Shown here one piece after another: positions 23,497 through 35,859 of a stretch of 64,000 nucleotides of DNA. Each line of letters starts with the position of its first letter. The stretch's first letter is position 1. The translations under genes were made by a program, and so were the position numbers. The stretch lies in contig NC_058495.1 of the NCBI RefSeq assembly GCF_020382885.2, forward strand, positions 2,473,627 through 2,537,626. Direction: 5' to 3'. Under the pieces are notes generated by a model that did no database searches, was not told where the DNA came from, and saw only the letters and a program-made list of their open reading frames with translations. This stretch comes from Scatophagus argus. Its lineage: Eukaryota > Chordata > Actinopteri > Scatophagidae.

Positions 23497-23850
23497 CTAG
23501 AACTCTATGCTCCTGGGATGCAGGGCTACTTGTGCCTCCTGAAGTCTCCAAAAGCCTTTATTTATCAAGCTGCTCTTCCTCTTCGTCTCCTCTTAAACAG
23601 GGATGTCTCCCGTGAGACATCCCTGTTTAAATAGTTTCTTGTTTGATAAAGCTTATAGTTAGGGCTGGCCTAGGCCGGCCCCCAGTTATGCTGCTATATT
23701 TCCCATGATGCACTGAGCTTCTGTCTCTTTCTCTCCCTCTCCTTCTGCACACATTTATGTCCCATTAATGTTGCTCTATTTGTGTGGCCCTTCTCTCTAA
23801 ATGCCAATAAATAACTTCTATTACCATTGATAAATTGTTTTTTATCTTTA
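22690..23850 (+). mobile_element. L2/Maui-like LINE 3' half, inactive, plus orientation
   Basis: Shifted plus-strand frames read FTDDM (decayed YADD), KPDETNKLTKLQACLKDIK-like, NSDKTEVIVLGP, TAFFHLCSFAKIRHIMSQKD, SRLDCCRSLLSGCPGKFLKT, FKILLLTYKALIGQAPSYL and SQDAGLL-like segments. It ends in a 3' UTR with GATAAAGCTTATAGTTAGGGC and TTTATGTCCCATTAATG, words also seen inverted at 19380-19520. A TA microsatellite (about 23454-23492) has expanded within the ORF region. Confidence 0.85.
23593..23630. repeat. Perfect hairpin, 17-bp stem, 4-base loop
   Basis: Arms at 23593-23609 and 23614-23630 are exact reverse complements around CCGT. It sits in the L2 copy where related copies have a different, non-palindromic sequence. 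Confidence 0.9.
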
Positions 23851-23859
23851 GTGGCAACT

Positions 23860-25250
23860 ATTATATCTTTATTTGCATAACACTATATATAATATGATAC
23901 AATCCCATTAGTGAATTAAAGGATAGGTCCACCATTTCCCAAGTTTGTCTTATAACAGTAGTGCAGATATGAGACACGGATTGCTTGTTGTAATCATTCC
24001 TCATGCCTAACCTGGTCATTAAAATATGAATTCCTATTGTCCCAGTATAACTCATGAGGGACAACTATCACACAATTTTCATAATTCTGGGATGTTTTTG
24101 CCCTTATGTTTGATCAGGCAAAGAGTGACAGAAAAGAGAAGAGGGGATGACATGTTGCAAAGGTGCAAAGGGCCCGAGGTTGGAACTGAACTTGGGGCGA
24201 CCCAAGTTCTGGGATTCTAGCAGTTTTATATGAGCCTAATCTTTTATCAGGTGTGTCTGGTTACATTTATATTAAAGCTCAATTTATGCTGTATTATCAT
24301 GCAACAATGGTTGGTTTCTCTTCAGTCTTAAAGTTTTCTGTCTTTGTCCTAAGTGGGACAAACTCTGCAGTGACTGACGTATGTCTCTAAAAACAAACTG
24401 AGTGAGTAAAATCCTGGACCACGTCAGAGAATATTTCAGATTCTCTGTGAGGCGACTCAGACCGTCTGCTGGATATTTGCACTCAACAAACTGATGAAGA
24501 AAGGTTTTATTTTGTTTCTGACTCCAAGTGAAACTGAAGTGTTGTGTCTCTCTGCCAAGCAAGGGGATAAAAACAGTTTGTATTTATTTTGTCTGCATGA
24601 CGTCTGAATGACATAGCAAGAACCACAGAGACAGAAAGAAATAATCAGAAAAATGAAATAAATAAATCGGCAAAATAACAACCTCAATTTTTACTTTTTT
24701 TATTTCTAAATTTTAAGTGAAAAGTACCTTTTTGCCCTAAGTATCCTCAGCAGGAATAAAGACAGCCTTTGTGTTGTGTAGTTAAATATTCATGTCCTCA
24801 CGTGTGCTTTCATTCTTTCTTTGTGTTTTGTTAATGTGGAGCAGGTTGTCACTCATTTGATTTGAATACTTCCTTAAGTGAATAACATAATTTCTACTTG
24901 TGACCAAAATTCAAAACAGAAGGAAAGAATCATCTTCGGATCACTTGAGACAATCTCTGATTGCATATTTGTGTGATTTACAGTGTGAGAGGGACAGACG
25001 TGGTTCAAAACTCCATATGATCAGGGTCTTTGTGTGTGAGTCATGTGGACAGACAACAGTAATCAGAGGGACACTGCTGTAAACCACGTGAAGCCTGTGG
25101 TCACTGGCCGAGGTGGACAAAGGAAACAGGAAGTCAGTCCAGTGTCCCAAGTTCAAACAAATCTGCGGCTCATGACTTATGTCCAGGGTTTGCAGTTGCT
25201 GCATGAAGTCATGTCACCTGAAGACTAAAGTCAGACTCCCAAAATCATAA
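23860..25250. other. No supported gene
   Basis: Short open frames on both strands (for example a 92-codon minus-strand frame at 24284-24562) lack splice support and any recognised domain. No clear repeats were seen. Confidence 0.55.
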
Positions 25251-25254
25251 GAAA

Positions 25255-25612
25255 AAAAAGTGAGGTCAGGCCAGGACACTGATGTTGGACTAAAAGGCCT
25301 GGCTCACAGTCTCTGTTCCAGTTCATCCCAAAGGTGTTTGATGGGGTTGAGGTCAGGACTCTGTGTGTGCAGGCCAGTCAAGTTCTTCCACACCAAACTC
25401 ATCCAAAAATGTCTTTATGGACTTTGCTTTGTGCACTGGGACACAGTCATGCTGGAATAGAAAAGAATCTTCCCCAAACTGTTGTCCCAAAGTTGGAAGC
25501 ATAGCATTGTCCAAAATGTCTTGGTATGCTGAGGAATTAAGATTTCCCTTCACTGGAAGTACAGCCCTATAAGGATGTGCGTCTGGATACTTGTGTCTAT
25601 ATAGTGTAGTTG
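25255..25612 (-). mobile_element. Tc1/mariner-like transposase fragment
   Basis: In reverse orientation it has an end resembling TACACTATATAGACAC-AAGTATC at about 25590-25612. It then has a frame with PVKGNLNSSAYQDILDNAML, FQHDCVPVHKAKSIKTFLDE and FGVEELDWPA, which is the DDE transposase core just before the third acidic region. 5' and 3' parts are missing. Confidence 0.8.
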
Positions 25613-25859
25613 TCAACTGATCAGTTGATCAGTGGAGTACATTTACTTGCATACTGCATTTTCAAGTACAGTTTTGAGATACTTGTACTTTACTTGAATA
25701 TATAAATATATACAAATATACTTTACCCTTCTATTCAGCTTCAGCAAATATTGTACTTTTTGCTTCACTACATTCATTTTTCCACTTCAGTTTCCGGTTA
25801 CTTTGCAGATTTCCTTTAATGATCCAAATGTAATCAACAAATAACTGAGATATAACATG

Positions 25860-25907
25860 AATGAACTTGAATTCATCTGCTAGGTAGCTGATGAATTCAA
25901 GTTCATT
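25860..25907. repeat. Perfect hairpin, 18-bp stem, 12-base loop
   Basis: Arms at 25860-25877 and 25890-25907 are exact reverse complements. The arms contain GAATTC. A separate 16-base perfect palindrome lies at 25613-25628. Confidence 0.9.
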
Positions 25908-26617
25908 TAATTAGTAGTTAAAAATAGTTATAATAATAGTTTGAAAAAACAACAAATAAGGTATTTACTTTGCAATGATTTTTTGTGAAGTTACTCTTTA
26001 AATAAAATATAATGCAATATGAATGTTATTCAACATAATAAAGGTCATGAACTACAATTATTATTTTTTTTTTTTGGAGAAGAAGTGAAACCCTGCAGAA
26101 ATGTGAAGCCCTGTACACCCCTCATCCTTCAGAATAAAATGCTTCACAATTGTCACTGGATGCCTGCAGCTTCTTGCAAAACCCGTCACCAAAATTATAT
26201 CTGCACATGATATGCGAGCATCAGCTCACCATCACAAGTTTGAATGCTGACCACTGACTGCCAACAGTGAATCCCACAGGGCTTCACCACAGCTTCAACA
26301 AGAGCACTGCTGTCTGTGGACATGCATTCACACTGCCATTAGTATCACAGCCAAGATACAATCATATGCAACTTCTCAATATGCGCACACACACATGTTT
26401 TTGAAACATGAGCACATTTTTAGAAAGTGAAACCACTTGAATGAGGCGAAGGCATAATTTGTCACATGAGGTAATTTTTGTTAAAGTAAAGATGTTTTTG
26501 GAAAGGGGGGACATAGAATTTGAGGGCTTTTTTGGAAAGTGATGGCATTTTGAATGACATGTAAGGCAGAGACACTTTGTAGTCCACCTCAGGTTGAATT
26601 TGGTCAATGTGGCAGCA

Positions 26618-26725
26618 ATTTCAATTCAATTCAGTTTATTTATATAGCGCCAATTCACAACAAAAGTTATCTCATGACACTTTCCAATTAGAGCAGGTCT
26701 AGACCAAACTCTTTAATTAAATTGT
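26618..26725 (-). mobile_element. L2-like LINE 3' tail
   Basis: TCAATTCAATTCAGTTTATT, TATATAGCGCCAATTCACAA and TCATGACACTTTCCAATTAG are the inverted form of the tail seen on the plus strand at 57600-57690. Only the last 100 or so bases are present. 25908-26617 has no supported gene. Confidence 0.8.
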
Positions 26726-26814
26726 AATATAGAACACTGGCTTTTAAACATACTTAAACATATTTAACTGCTTTTTCACATTTCTGTGAACTGTAAATTA
26801 GTCTCTTTAGATAG

Positions 26815-26818
26815 AAAG

Positions 26819-26850
<32 letters not shown>

Positions 26851-26851
26851 G
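26815..26851. repeat. GATA then GA microsatellite
   Basis: About six GATA units run into a GA tract and a G7 run. No gene is seen between 26852 and 27950. Confidence 0.9.
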
Positions 26852-27947
26852 GGGGGCTGATGAGCTGATGTACTTTGTCTCCCTCTGGTGGCTGAAAGCT
26901 GCTATTCTTCACATCTCATTCAGTCCCATTGAATCCTTCTGATGACAGAAACAATCACTGACTGAACATTAATCACACCCACACTGCAAATCAGAGCTGA
27001 TGTTAAAGTGATGGTAATAAATCATCTGAGTTGAGACTTCATACAACATTTTTTTTGAGTCTGTTAACAGTTTCTCTGATCTGACTGAAGTCCTTCACAT
27101 CTGGAGCGTTTGAGTGTCATTCATCAGCACAGTGTGTGCATGTGTGTGGTGGGTTATTGGTGATTGTGTGGGTGTTGCATCATGCTGCCTGCCACACACA
27201 CACACACACACACACGATGCAGCTGTGTGATAACTGGACCGGTTTCATTACATAAAAAACACAAAAAATAGCCTCAGTAATCTTTAGCACATTTATGTTT
27301 CTATATTTATCAGTAATTCAGAAACCTTCTCTGACAATGAAGCAAGCCAAACGTTTTACGCTGCCAAAGCCTTTCATTGTGTTTACATTACTTGATAATC
27401 AGCTCATTAATGCAAATGAATTAAAAAACTGTTGATATACTGACTGCAGTTTGGTTCATGAGACACCTAATGAAATGTGGCTGCACCTCCATTTGTTATG
27501 CTGTACAGAGAAAGTTGTGGACGTAAAGTCTTATTTTATTTTCAAGACATTTACACTTACTACACTGTTGATCATAAAACTAGGAGCTACCGACATTTAC
27601 TGGGGTTGCTAGACTTAAACCTGCTCTGTCTCAGCTGTTTCAGTACAGAACCAGCCTGTGAATATTAGTTAGCTGATGGCAGAAAAGTTTGATTTGCCTG
27701 ATTTGGTTGATTTTCCCCTAAGTCTATAAAATGACCTGTCTGTAGCAAAATGTTTAATGTAGGAAGTGTATTTTATATTTTAGAGATGTTGACATCATTA
27801 GAACGACTGTGACCAGACACAAAGTAACGCTTAGGTTTGCAGATCTGTGTTTACTGTAAGCTTTGTGTTCGCTGTCTCCTTCATGTCATGTGAAATTATT
27901 TTTCTCTGACTCAGTTATTTCTCCAAGACTTTGTTAGTCTCTTTTCT

Positions 27948-27952
<5 letters not shown>

Positions 27953-27986
<34 letters not shown>

Positions 27987-28392
27987 CTCACAAGCTGAAT
28001 TGAGTCTCAACCAAGAAGCCACACCCCCTCTGCTCTACAGAGCTTTTTGATTGGTTATTCAAAGTTTAAAAATGTTGAATGTGTCACGTGACCAAAGTGT
28101 ACCAAAGTTGGCACTGCACACACTTGACATTCCCTGCCACACACATCCCAAGTATGAAGTAGACTGAGGAAAATGGTTCTCAGGCTATTTAGAGGGCAGA
28201 CAGACAGACAGACAGACAGACAGACAGCAATCCCCTGTTTTATAGACAGACTGAGAAACCCACTGGTGGCCGAAATCATCTTTGTTAACAGTAATGTCAA
28301 ATATCAGCATATCAAAGTTTGGTGAAAAGTCACACATTTTGCACTTACTTTGTCATGTGACTGTGGATGTGACATCATGGCAGTATGAGGTC

Positions 28393-28432
<40 letters not shown>

Positions 28433-28508
28433 CACATGCACACAGGACCAAGTCAACACCCTGTAACTCTTCTGCAATCAGAGGCTGACTTCATCCTTCA
28501 ACCAGCCT

Positions 28509-28557
<49 letters not shown>

Positions 28558-28776
28558 GGTCAGCATTGCGTGTTGATTGCACCTCGTTACGGCAGAAAGT
28601 AGTCGGATGGTGTTGGAGGGAGCGTGTGTGTGTGTGTTTGTTTGTTTTGTTTGTTTCAGTCAGAGATGTGTGTGTGTGTGTGTGCATGTGCAGGGTATTG
28701 CCTCAAGTTGCATTTGATGGTTGCACAGGAGAGAGATGAAACCATACCACACACACACACACACACACACACACGA
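27953..28776. repeat. Cluster of GT, GACA, CA and GT microsatellites
   Basis: A GT tract lies at about 27953-27984, ACAG at 28196-28228, CA at 28395-28430, GT at 28511-28556 and CA at 28748-28775. Five arrays occur in about 820 bases, with CA and GT in opposite orientations. Open frames across them are low complexity. No gene is supported up to 29110. Confidence 0.9.
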
Positions 28777-29149
28777 GAATTAAAATAATTAATACTGATG
28801 TTTCTTCAATATTGACATTGTTTGTGTTTTATGAGGTGTAATCTTTTAAAAGCTAAATCACATTTTTTTATTCTCATATCTTGATGCAGTCAACTTTTTT
28901 CCTGTCGACAAAACATCCTGACAGTTCAAAGATTTTATTCCTCATTTATTTTATGTATTAAACAAACTTTTATCACAGTGTCCTCCTTGGAATCATAAAT
29001 GTTGCAACAAAACAAATGCTTGATATCCCACTCATGTATTCATGACATATATCATTTTGAAGTCTTTGTAATTGAAGTTGTTTTCAGCAAAGTTTTTGGT
29101 TTCTGATTTGGAAGCGTGACTTATACCAAACATCTTTGCATCCATTATC

Positions 29150-29470
29150 TACATCTTATTACCCTGGTCAGAGCTGCAGAGGGCTGCAGAGGAGCCCCCA
29201 CGCCCCCCAAATACATTTCCCAAAGACTTAACCACCATGCAACCATAACAAATAATAATAAACATTACTTGCCTAATCCTAAACCTTCCCTTAACCTAAC
29301 CCCAACCTCAGCCTAACCTTAAAGCAAGTCTTCACCCTAATATTAATGATTCATGTTGTGGGGTCTTGCATTTTGTCCCCACAAATGAGGTGGGTCCTCA
29401 CAGTATGACTGTGTAAACACATTTTTGTCCCCACAGCTACAGGAACATGAATCTACACACACACACATGC
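29150..29470. repeat. Dispersed fish repeat with GTCCCCACA motifs
   Basis: It contains TAACCTAACCCCAACCTCAG-type CCTAA-like words, then TTTGTCCCCACAAATGAGG, GGTCCTCACAG and TTTGTCCCCACAG, and ends in a CA tract. A related segment follows the trib3 stop codon at 44250-44450. The CCTAAC words here are a repeat feature rather than a telomere (TTAGGG runs are absent). Confidence 0.6.
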
Positions 29471-29734
29471 ACACACACAGTCAGTCCCCAGCTGCTCCAT
29501 AACATATCCTCTTTTAGACACCTTGTCTGGTCCATAGTGGTGCCCATGAGCTCACTCTGATGTCTTCATTACAGACACATGACGGAATGTCTGATCGTCA
29601 CAACATGAGCCACATCAGCTCCTCAGAGCACTGAAGAAGAGGTCAATAAAGCAGAAAATTGTACTTTCTCCAATTAAATAATTTTCCTCATCCTTATACT
29701 CAGTCTGCTGCTTTATGAGATACCCAATATAGGA

Positions 29735-30245
29735 AAAATTATTGGGACACACATCTTTATAAATATATACTATTCAGGTGTGGTATGGACCAGTTCTTCA
29801 GGAGTTGGGTTAGGTCCTGCCTTCCAGTGAAGGGAAATCTTCCAAGATATTTTAAACAATGCTTTGCTTCCAACTTTGTGGCAACAGTTTGAGGAAGGCC
29901 CTTTTCTATTCCAGCATGACTGTGCCCCAGTGCACAAAGCAAAGTCCATAAAGACATGGTTGGATGAGTTTGGTGTGGATGAACTTGTCTGGCCCATACA
30001 GACCCCTTGACTTCAACCCCATCCAACACCTTTGGGATGAAGTGGACCAGAGACTGTGAGCCTGGCCTTTTAGTCCAACATCAGTGTCTGACCTCACAAA
30101 TGCTCTACTGCATGAATGGGCACAAATTCCCACAGAAACACTCTTGTGGAAAGCCTTCCTAGAGTGGAAGATGTTATAGCTGCAAAACTGTCTGTGTATT
30201 TAGAATGCGATATTCAATTCCACATTGGTTTCCCATTACTTTTCC
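29735..30245 (+). mobile_element. Tc1/mariner-like transposase fragment
   Basis: The plus strand reads, in shifted frames, LLQELG, QQFEEGPFLFQHDCAPVHK-like, KSIKTWLDEFGVDEL, DFNPIQHLWDEVDQRL and SVSDLTNALLHEWAQIPTET. This is the catalytic C-terminal region with the last acidic residues. It is followed directly by a long AT array where the 3' end should be. Inactive. Confidence 0.8.
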
Positions 30246-30265
30246 ACATATATATTATATATTAT

Positions 30266-30342
<77 letters not shown>
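30266..30342. repeat. AT dinucleotide microsatellite
   Basis: About 38 uninterrupted TA units, at the 3' boundary of the Tc1-like fragment. Confidence 0.95.
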
Positions 30343-30347
<5 letters not shown>

Positions 30348-30429
30348 CATTATGTTATATTTTATTAGTAAACGTATATTAGTATAAAAGTATTATATAT
30401 TATGATTTCTTTTTATAAAATCATCATTA

Positions 30430-33400
30430 TGCCATGAATTTTAGGTCATCCTCTAAGAAAGATATGGTGAAGTCAGTTAAAGGCTCCCTGTGGACTTCAT
30501 GGACATGGATTTGGACACTCAAAGTGTCCTGCATATGTGACTGTTATGTCTTACAAATGCACATAAGTCTGAACATTTTGGAATCAGACTATTGCTGTGT
30601 TCTTGTCATATTGAAGTTATCATAAATGCCAGTTTTTGACTTGTGAAACTCTGATAAATAATACGTAGAGCTTAATAATACAGAAGTGCCACACCAAACA
30701 AACATTGACATCTCACATCAGCCAAAGATCTTCAGTGTAATGAAAATTTAATGGAGTTGAAGAATCAAACAAATCATCCTTTCAAAATACTCATGCTACC
30801 GTGTAACCATTAAACTGTCTTACAAGTAGTTAATATGGCAATCTTTCTCATCTCTAGCGCTCATGAACACAGTATAAATGTGGTTGTTCACTGCAGCAGA
30901 TCAGTCTGATTACATCAATCCTCACCAGAGAGTAAACCAAGCTGAAAACTGAGATGAAAACACTGGCTGATCAGAATATTCTTCAAAATCATGAGAACAA
31001 ACATCAAGTCCTGCTCTCCACTGTTGTGATGTTTCATTTACACATGGGGGGAAGAATGTGGTGCTTAATTAGCTGCTGATGCAACACACCTGGGAAGATA
31101 CTGCTGAGACGATCTTGAGAGTTTGATTTGTTTGATTACATTAAGAAAACAGCAGGCAGGCTATCCATATGCCAGGCATGAGTCAAGTACTGGCCTTGTA
31201 CAAGGACATGTTGATAAGTCCAGTATAGTGACTGTATATTACGATGGGTGATATGAGAGCTTCCCAAAAGCAAAGCCAAAGCATCTTGAGCGCTACGTTG
31301 CTCCAGAACCAAAATGGACCCCCTAGAAACCGAGGCAGACAGGAGCCCCCCCACAGTGCAAAGCTAACAGCAACTCATTCGATAGCCTGATGGAATGGAA
31401 AGCCCTTACACCAGAACAAAAGTAGTCCAACTGCCTAAGCAATGTTCAGACAATATGAGTTGCCAAAAAACAAAAAACAAAACATCAACACTGAGCGTTT
31501 CTGAAGACAGTAGGCCTCTCCTGTATGAGACTGCCAAATATTCCTGTGAAGATGAGGGGGATTTACAACTCAGATGAACCAAAGAGGAATTCACCCTAGG
31601 TAAGAGAGCAGATGTGAATAGCTGCAGCAGGTAGAGCTCTCAGGTGGCCGTATTTTCCAAGTTCCTGTGGTACGCTGACATACAGTAATGATACATCAGT
31701 TTCTTCTTTCTCTGACTGCATGTGTTCAGCAGCTCTAAGGGGAATCACACTTTCACATTACACGCAAAAGATTGAAATCAAATTCCAGAAAAGTCGAGCA
31801 GCCAGATACAGAAGATATAATAAAATGAAGACATCGTAAGCAAAAAATATAGTATCGCCTCTAAGCATTTTACCGATCTCTGAGGGTTAGGATTCAATGA
31901 ATCTTTGAGCCCACCAGTTGGGCTCAAAGATTCATTGATTAGATTTGGAGGTCAAAGGGCACTGAGACATTGCAAAAAACATTTTAGGCCATAACTCAAG
32001 AATTCATGCAATTATGTCAAAATTTCACCCAAATGTCCAAGACAAAATGACAAGAAAGACAAATTAATGAAGTGATGACATTTAATATCCAAATGTCAAA
32101 AGTGAACTTCACTAAGACATCCTAATGTTTTCAGTCCACTATTGAAGCCCATAACTCATGAACAGAAGGGCAGATGGTGACCATATTTCACATTTGGTCA
32201 CATACTGATTTGGTGACACTAATCTTGGGTGTCCACCTTAAAACTGTCCTGACAACACAGTTCAATGTGTGTGTGAAGCATCCACATTTTAGAATCTGTA
32301 GCTTCTTTGCTGCAACATCCATATTTGAAGCACTGTAGTCGTCCACAGGTTCAGTGGTTTTGATGCTACTGAGCTTCAGGTGATTGTTGATGAAGCTCTC
32401 TGTCAGTCACTACATTTATGAGTCATGAATGTAAACTGCAGCTTGACTGGTCAATGGAGACAAACAACCATGAGGCAGCAATTCTAGTTGCTCTGGAAAA
32501 ATGTGTCTAAAGTACTATCCATGTCCTGCATATGTACTGTTTATTCAACTGAGGGGTCAAACAAAGTGATTAAAACAAAAGACAAGCAACAAACTTGAAA
32601 CATGAAAATATCTATGATAAAAACATAATATAATGATCCCATAATAAATGCTATATTTAGACAAACTGTAGATTTAGTTGTTTTTTAGAACTAAAGAATT
32701 TAAATAAAAAACTAAGTTCTTCAATAGTAAAGAGCTGTTTAAAATGCATAAAAGAAGATGAAAACAAAATCCAAAAAAGGTTTTTATCAGGGTTTCAACA
32801 CAATTCAACAAAACAGTTTTGCTCTAAAAGTACTGAAACGGAGCTCAAAGGCAGAAATTAGCACCAGCTGTTCTTAAAGGTAGCTGCTAGCTGTTTGTTA
32901 GAATGTCTTACTTAAGTTTTAACTGTACTGTTAGTGTTATCATCATGACAGCATTTTGAGACGTGAGGGCTTTTTCTGGAACAGACATAATGGTGGGGTC
33001 AAAGGCCTTCCCATCTCGCTCTCACACACACACATTCATGTGACAGTGGATAGAGTCGTCATGCCAACAGCAGACATTACGGCTGGTTTCATCACGGAGA
33101 CAATCCCAGGCTGGCCTAACTGCGTGTGTGTGTGTTTGTAGAGATCTACGCCCCTGCCACACACACACACACACATACAGTATTTATGTGTCTTATCTCA
33201 ATTTTGCATCATCCCTGGTGACCTCTGTGTGTGTGCGGTGGGGGATTACAGAGGAGACCGAAATGAAGAGGCTAAAACAAGATTATGTTTTAGGAGATGA
33301 GAACGCTGCGAGAAAGGGAAAACATAAGCATAACACAAAATCATAGCACAGCAACCAATAATTATAACCACCTCCATCGGTGTGCAAACATCTCTAGTTT

Positions 33401-34900
33401 TTATTCGACTGTCTGAGGTCATTATAAAAAGTTTGAGCTATATCAAACAATTCAAAATGTCTATAGTCCTGCCAGAGACTCCTCGAGGCTATAATTAGCT
33501 AAAGCAATGCTTTGAGCTAAATGCTAATGTAAACATGCTAACATGCTCACAGTAACAATGCTGACAGGCTGTGGCAGGTATATCATTTATCATAATTTAT
33601 CATGCTCTCCACTTGGTTTAGTGTGCAGATATTTACCAATTAAAACTGTAAACACAGAATTATTCTCCTATATTTCAATGACAATTCATGGGCCCTTACA
33701 GGTAGAAAAAAAATACCAACATACCACTTAAGTATAGCCTTTCCGTAGGTAGTAGTGAGTTGATTAGCTATGTAAAAAAAACAAGTGCTCAGATAGAAGT
33801 GAAAGCAGTTATGAAATAAAATAACTACTTGAGATACAATACAGAAGCACTGACTGAAAAAATGACTTGAGTAACCTCGGAGAGAGAAAGAAAACAGTAC
33901 ACTACTATCTTCTAACTTTCTATCGTTTTCCCCAGGTCTTTTATTTGATGTGTATTGGAATTATTTCAGCTGCCGATGGCCTTCCTCAGGTAAAGAAGTA
34001 AAAATACACCAGTATCTATGTGTGATTAAATGACAAATCATCATCTCCTGATTACATATCCTGTCCAATGTATATTAGGACAACACTCACAGTTTTTATC
34101 TCTCAAGTGTGATCAGAAAAGATGTACTGTAGAAGTAAAGTTATATTATTATTTGTTAGCTTTTTTTGCTTGGTGTCACCTATATTATATCATGGTTTGG
34201 CAAATAAATCAGCAAATTATGTGCATGTACATAACAGACCATGTGTAATGTCCAGTATAGATGTCCCAAGTTTCATTTCCCAGCACTGATATCCATAGAT
34301 GAGGTGTGAACCCTCCACATCCTGGTCTTTGTGATCTCTCTGTGTCTTATCTTTCTGACAGTGTCTTATATTAGACGTCTCCTTTTGGCTAATCAGTAGA
34401 TAATGCTGTGATGTTTCATCTTTATCTAATGAATATGGGCCTGGTCACTTCTTCACGTCTTATAGTGTTACAGTCTTTCCATATAAAATGAAAGTAGCCT
34501 AGTATGAGTGTGACTAGTTAAACCAGTCTTCACACACCACTAGATTGAATATTTATACTACAACATAAAGAAGGAGTAGTTTTGAAGTATGATACACTGT
34601 GTACGAATACTATTGAAACATATTAGCATTAACACAGCTCTGCTGTCTGTCACCCTTGTGTCAGGATGGTTTTTCTGGCTATTTGAAAGCCACACTCCCA
34701 CTCCAGTTTCAGCCATTATGCCACTTTGAACAAGGCCATGTGGAGATGATGCAGTAGGATAACAGAGTGGCAGCACACCTGCGACCAGCTGAGATGGTTA
34801 GCTGGGGTTAGCTTAAGGGAATGTGCATGGATGCATAAAATAATAAATCTAATAAATCTACTCTAGTAAATTTGCAGATGCTGCAGTGCCGCTCTCATAA
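30430..34900. other. Gene-poor stretch
   Basis: No conserved exon is recognised on either strand. It contains a perfect hairpin (31894-31938), short CA tracts (about 33024, 33160) and a polypurine patch. The 31980-32250 stretch repeats phrases such as CCATAACTCAAGAATTC and CCCATAACTCATGAACA, suggesting an old dispersed repeat. Confidence 0.5.
31894..31938. repeat. Perfect hairpin, 20-bp stem, 5-base loop
   Basis: Arms 31894-31913 and 31919-31938 are exact reverse complements around CCAGT. Confidence 0.9.
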
Positions 34901-34904
34901 ATTA

Positions 34905-35225
34905 CTCTGAGGGTGGCAGTGTTTAGCACTGTCGCCTCACAGCAAGAGGGTTCCAGGTTCGAATCCCGGTCTGGGCCCTTCTATGTGGAGTTTGCATGTT
35001 CTCCCTGTGCCTGCGTGGGTTTTCTCCGGGTTCTCCGGCTTCCTCCCACAATACCAAAAACATGCACATTAGGTTAATTGGCTACTCTACATTGCCCCTA
35101 GGTGTGAGTGTGAGAGTGTGTGGTTGTCTGTCTTTGTCTGTTGGCCCTGCGATTGACTGGCGACCAGTCCAGGGTGAACCCCGCCTCTCGCCTGTAGTCA
35201 GCTGGGATAGGCTCCAGATCCTCCA
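34905..35225 (+). mobile_element. Widespread tRNA-like dispersed repeat
   Basis: It contains GTCGCCTCACAGCAAGAGGG, GGTTCGAATCCCGG (a perfect B-box-like word), TGTGGAGTTTGCATGTTCTC, GTGGGTTTTCTCCGGG, GGTTAATTGGCTACTCTA, GATTGACTGGCGACCAGTCC and AGCTGGGATAGGCTCCAG. This order is the well-known high-copy repeat of fish and some invertebrate genomes. Its class is debated, so I do not name a family. Confidence 0.8.
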
Positions 35226-35859
35226 ATCTGCAATTGCTTCAGACCAAAGCAGTCTGAGTAACTGTAGAGGTGAGAACCCCTTTATGTTTCATTCTCTTTT
35301 TCTACTGCTTCTGGTCAGGATTGTATTCTTTTGTTTTGTTTGTGAGTGAGAAAAGCTGGTTTGGATTATTTCAAAATGGTTCTGTTTGTTATTTTGGGCC
35401 CTGATGTCTGAAAAATAAATCTACTTTGTTTTGGACCATGCTCTGCTGCGACTCTGGTCATCCTTGCCGTAACATTTTAAACACAAATGAACAAGCTGTT
35501 AAATAAATCCACAATTTGCATGGCACAGCTTGTTCATGTTGAGTGGTGGGCAAATGAATGAATCTGTGCATTATCTAAGGAGATGTGTAAGCAAATTTTG
35601 ATTATTTCTGCTCAAGGATTTGACAAATCCTGTTTCTACTGTGTGGCCACTGAGTGTGTGGTTCATTGAGGTCATCCAGAAAAAGATGATACTTGAAAAT
35701 GCCAGTAGCCATGCCAAAAGACAAGTGAACATAAATCTTATGAGGAGTGCTATTACAAGCCATGAGTATACATTAACATAAAGAGAGCTGGGACTTGATA
35801 ATGAAGTGGTCTGAAACCAAAGGCTCTGATTGTATTGTTGAATGATAAAAGGTTGATAT

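Noticed and set aside
24284..24562. 92-codon minus-strand frame
   Set aside because: No splice signals, domain or codon bias that supports a gene.
29270..29330. CCTAACC-like words as a telomeric remnant
   Set aside because: They are irregular, short and embedded in a dispersed repeat that recurs elsewhere; no TTAGGG array.
31076..31086. Further TGATGCAAC motifs (also near 48690)
   Set aside because: Isolated single copies away from stress-gene promoters; expected occasionally by chance in AT-rich DNA.
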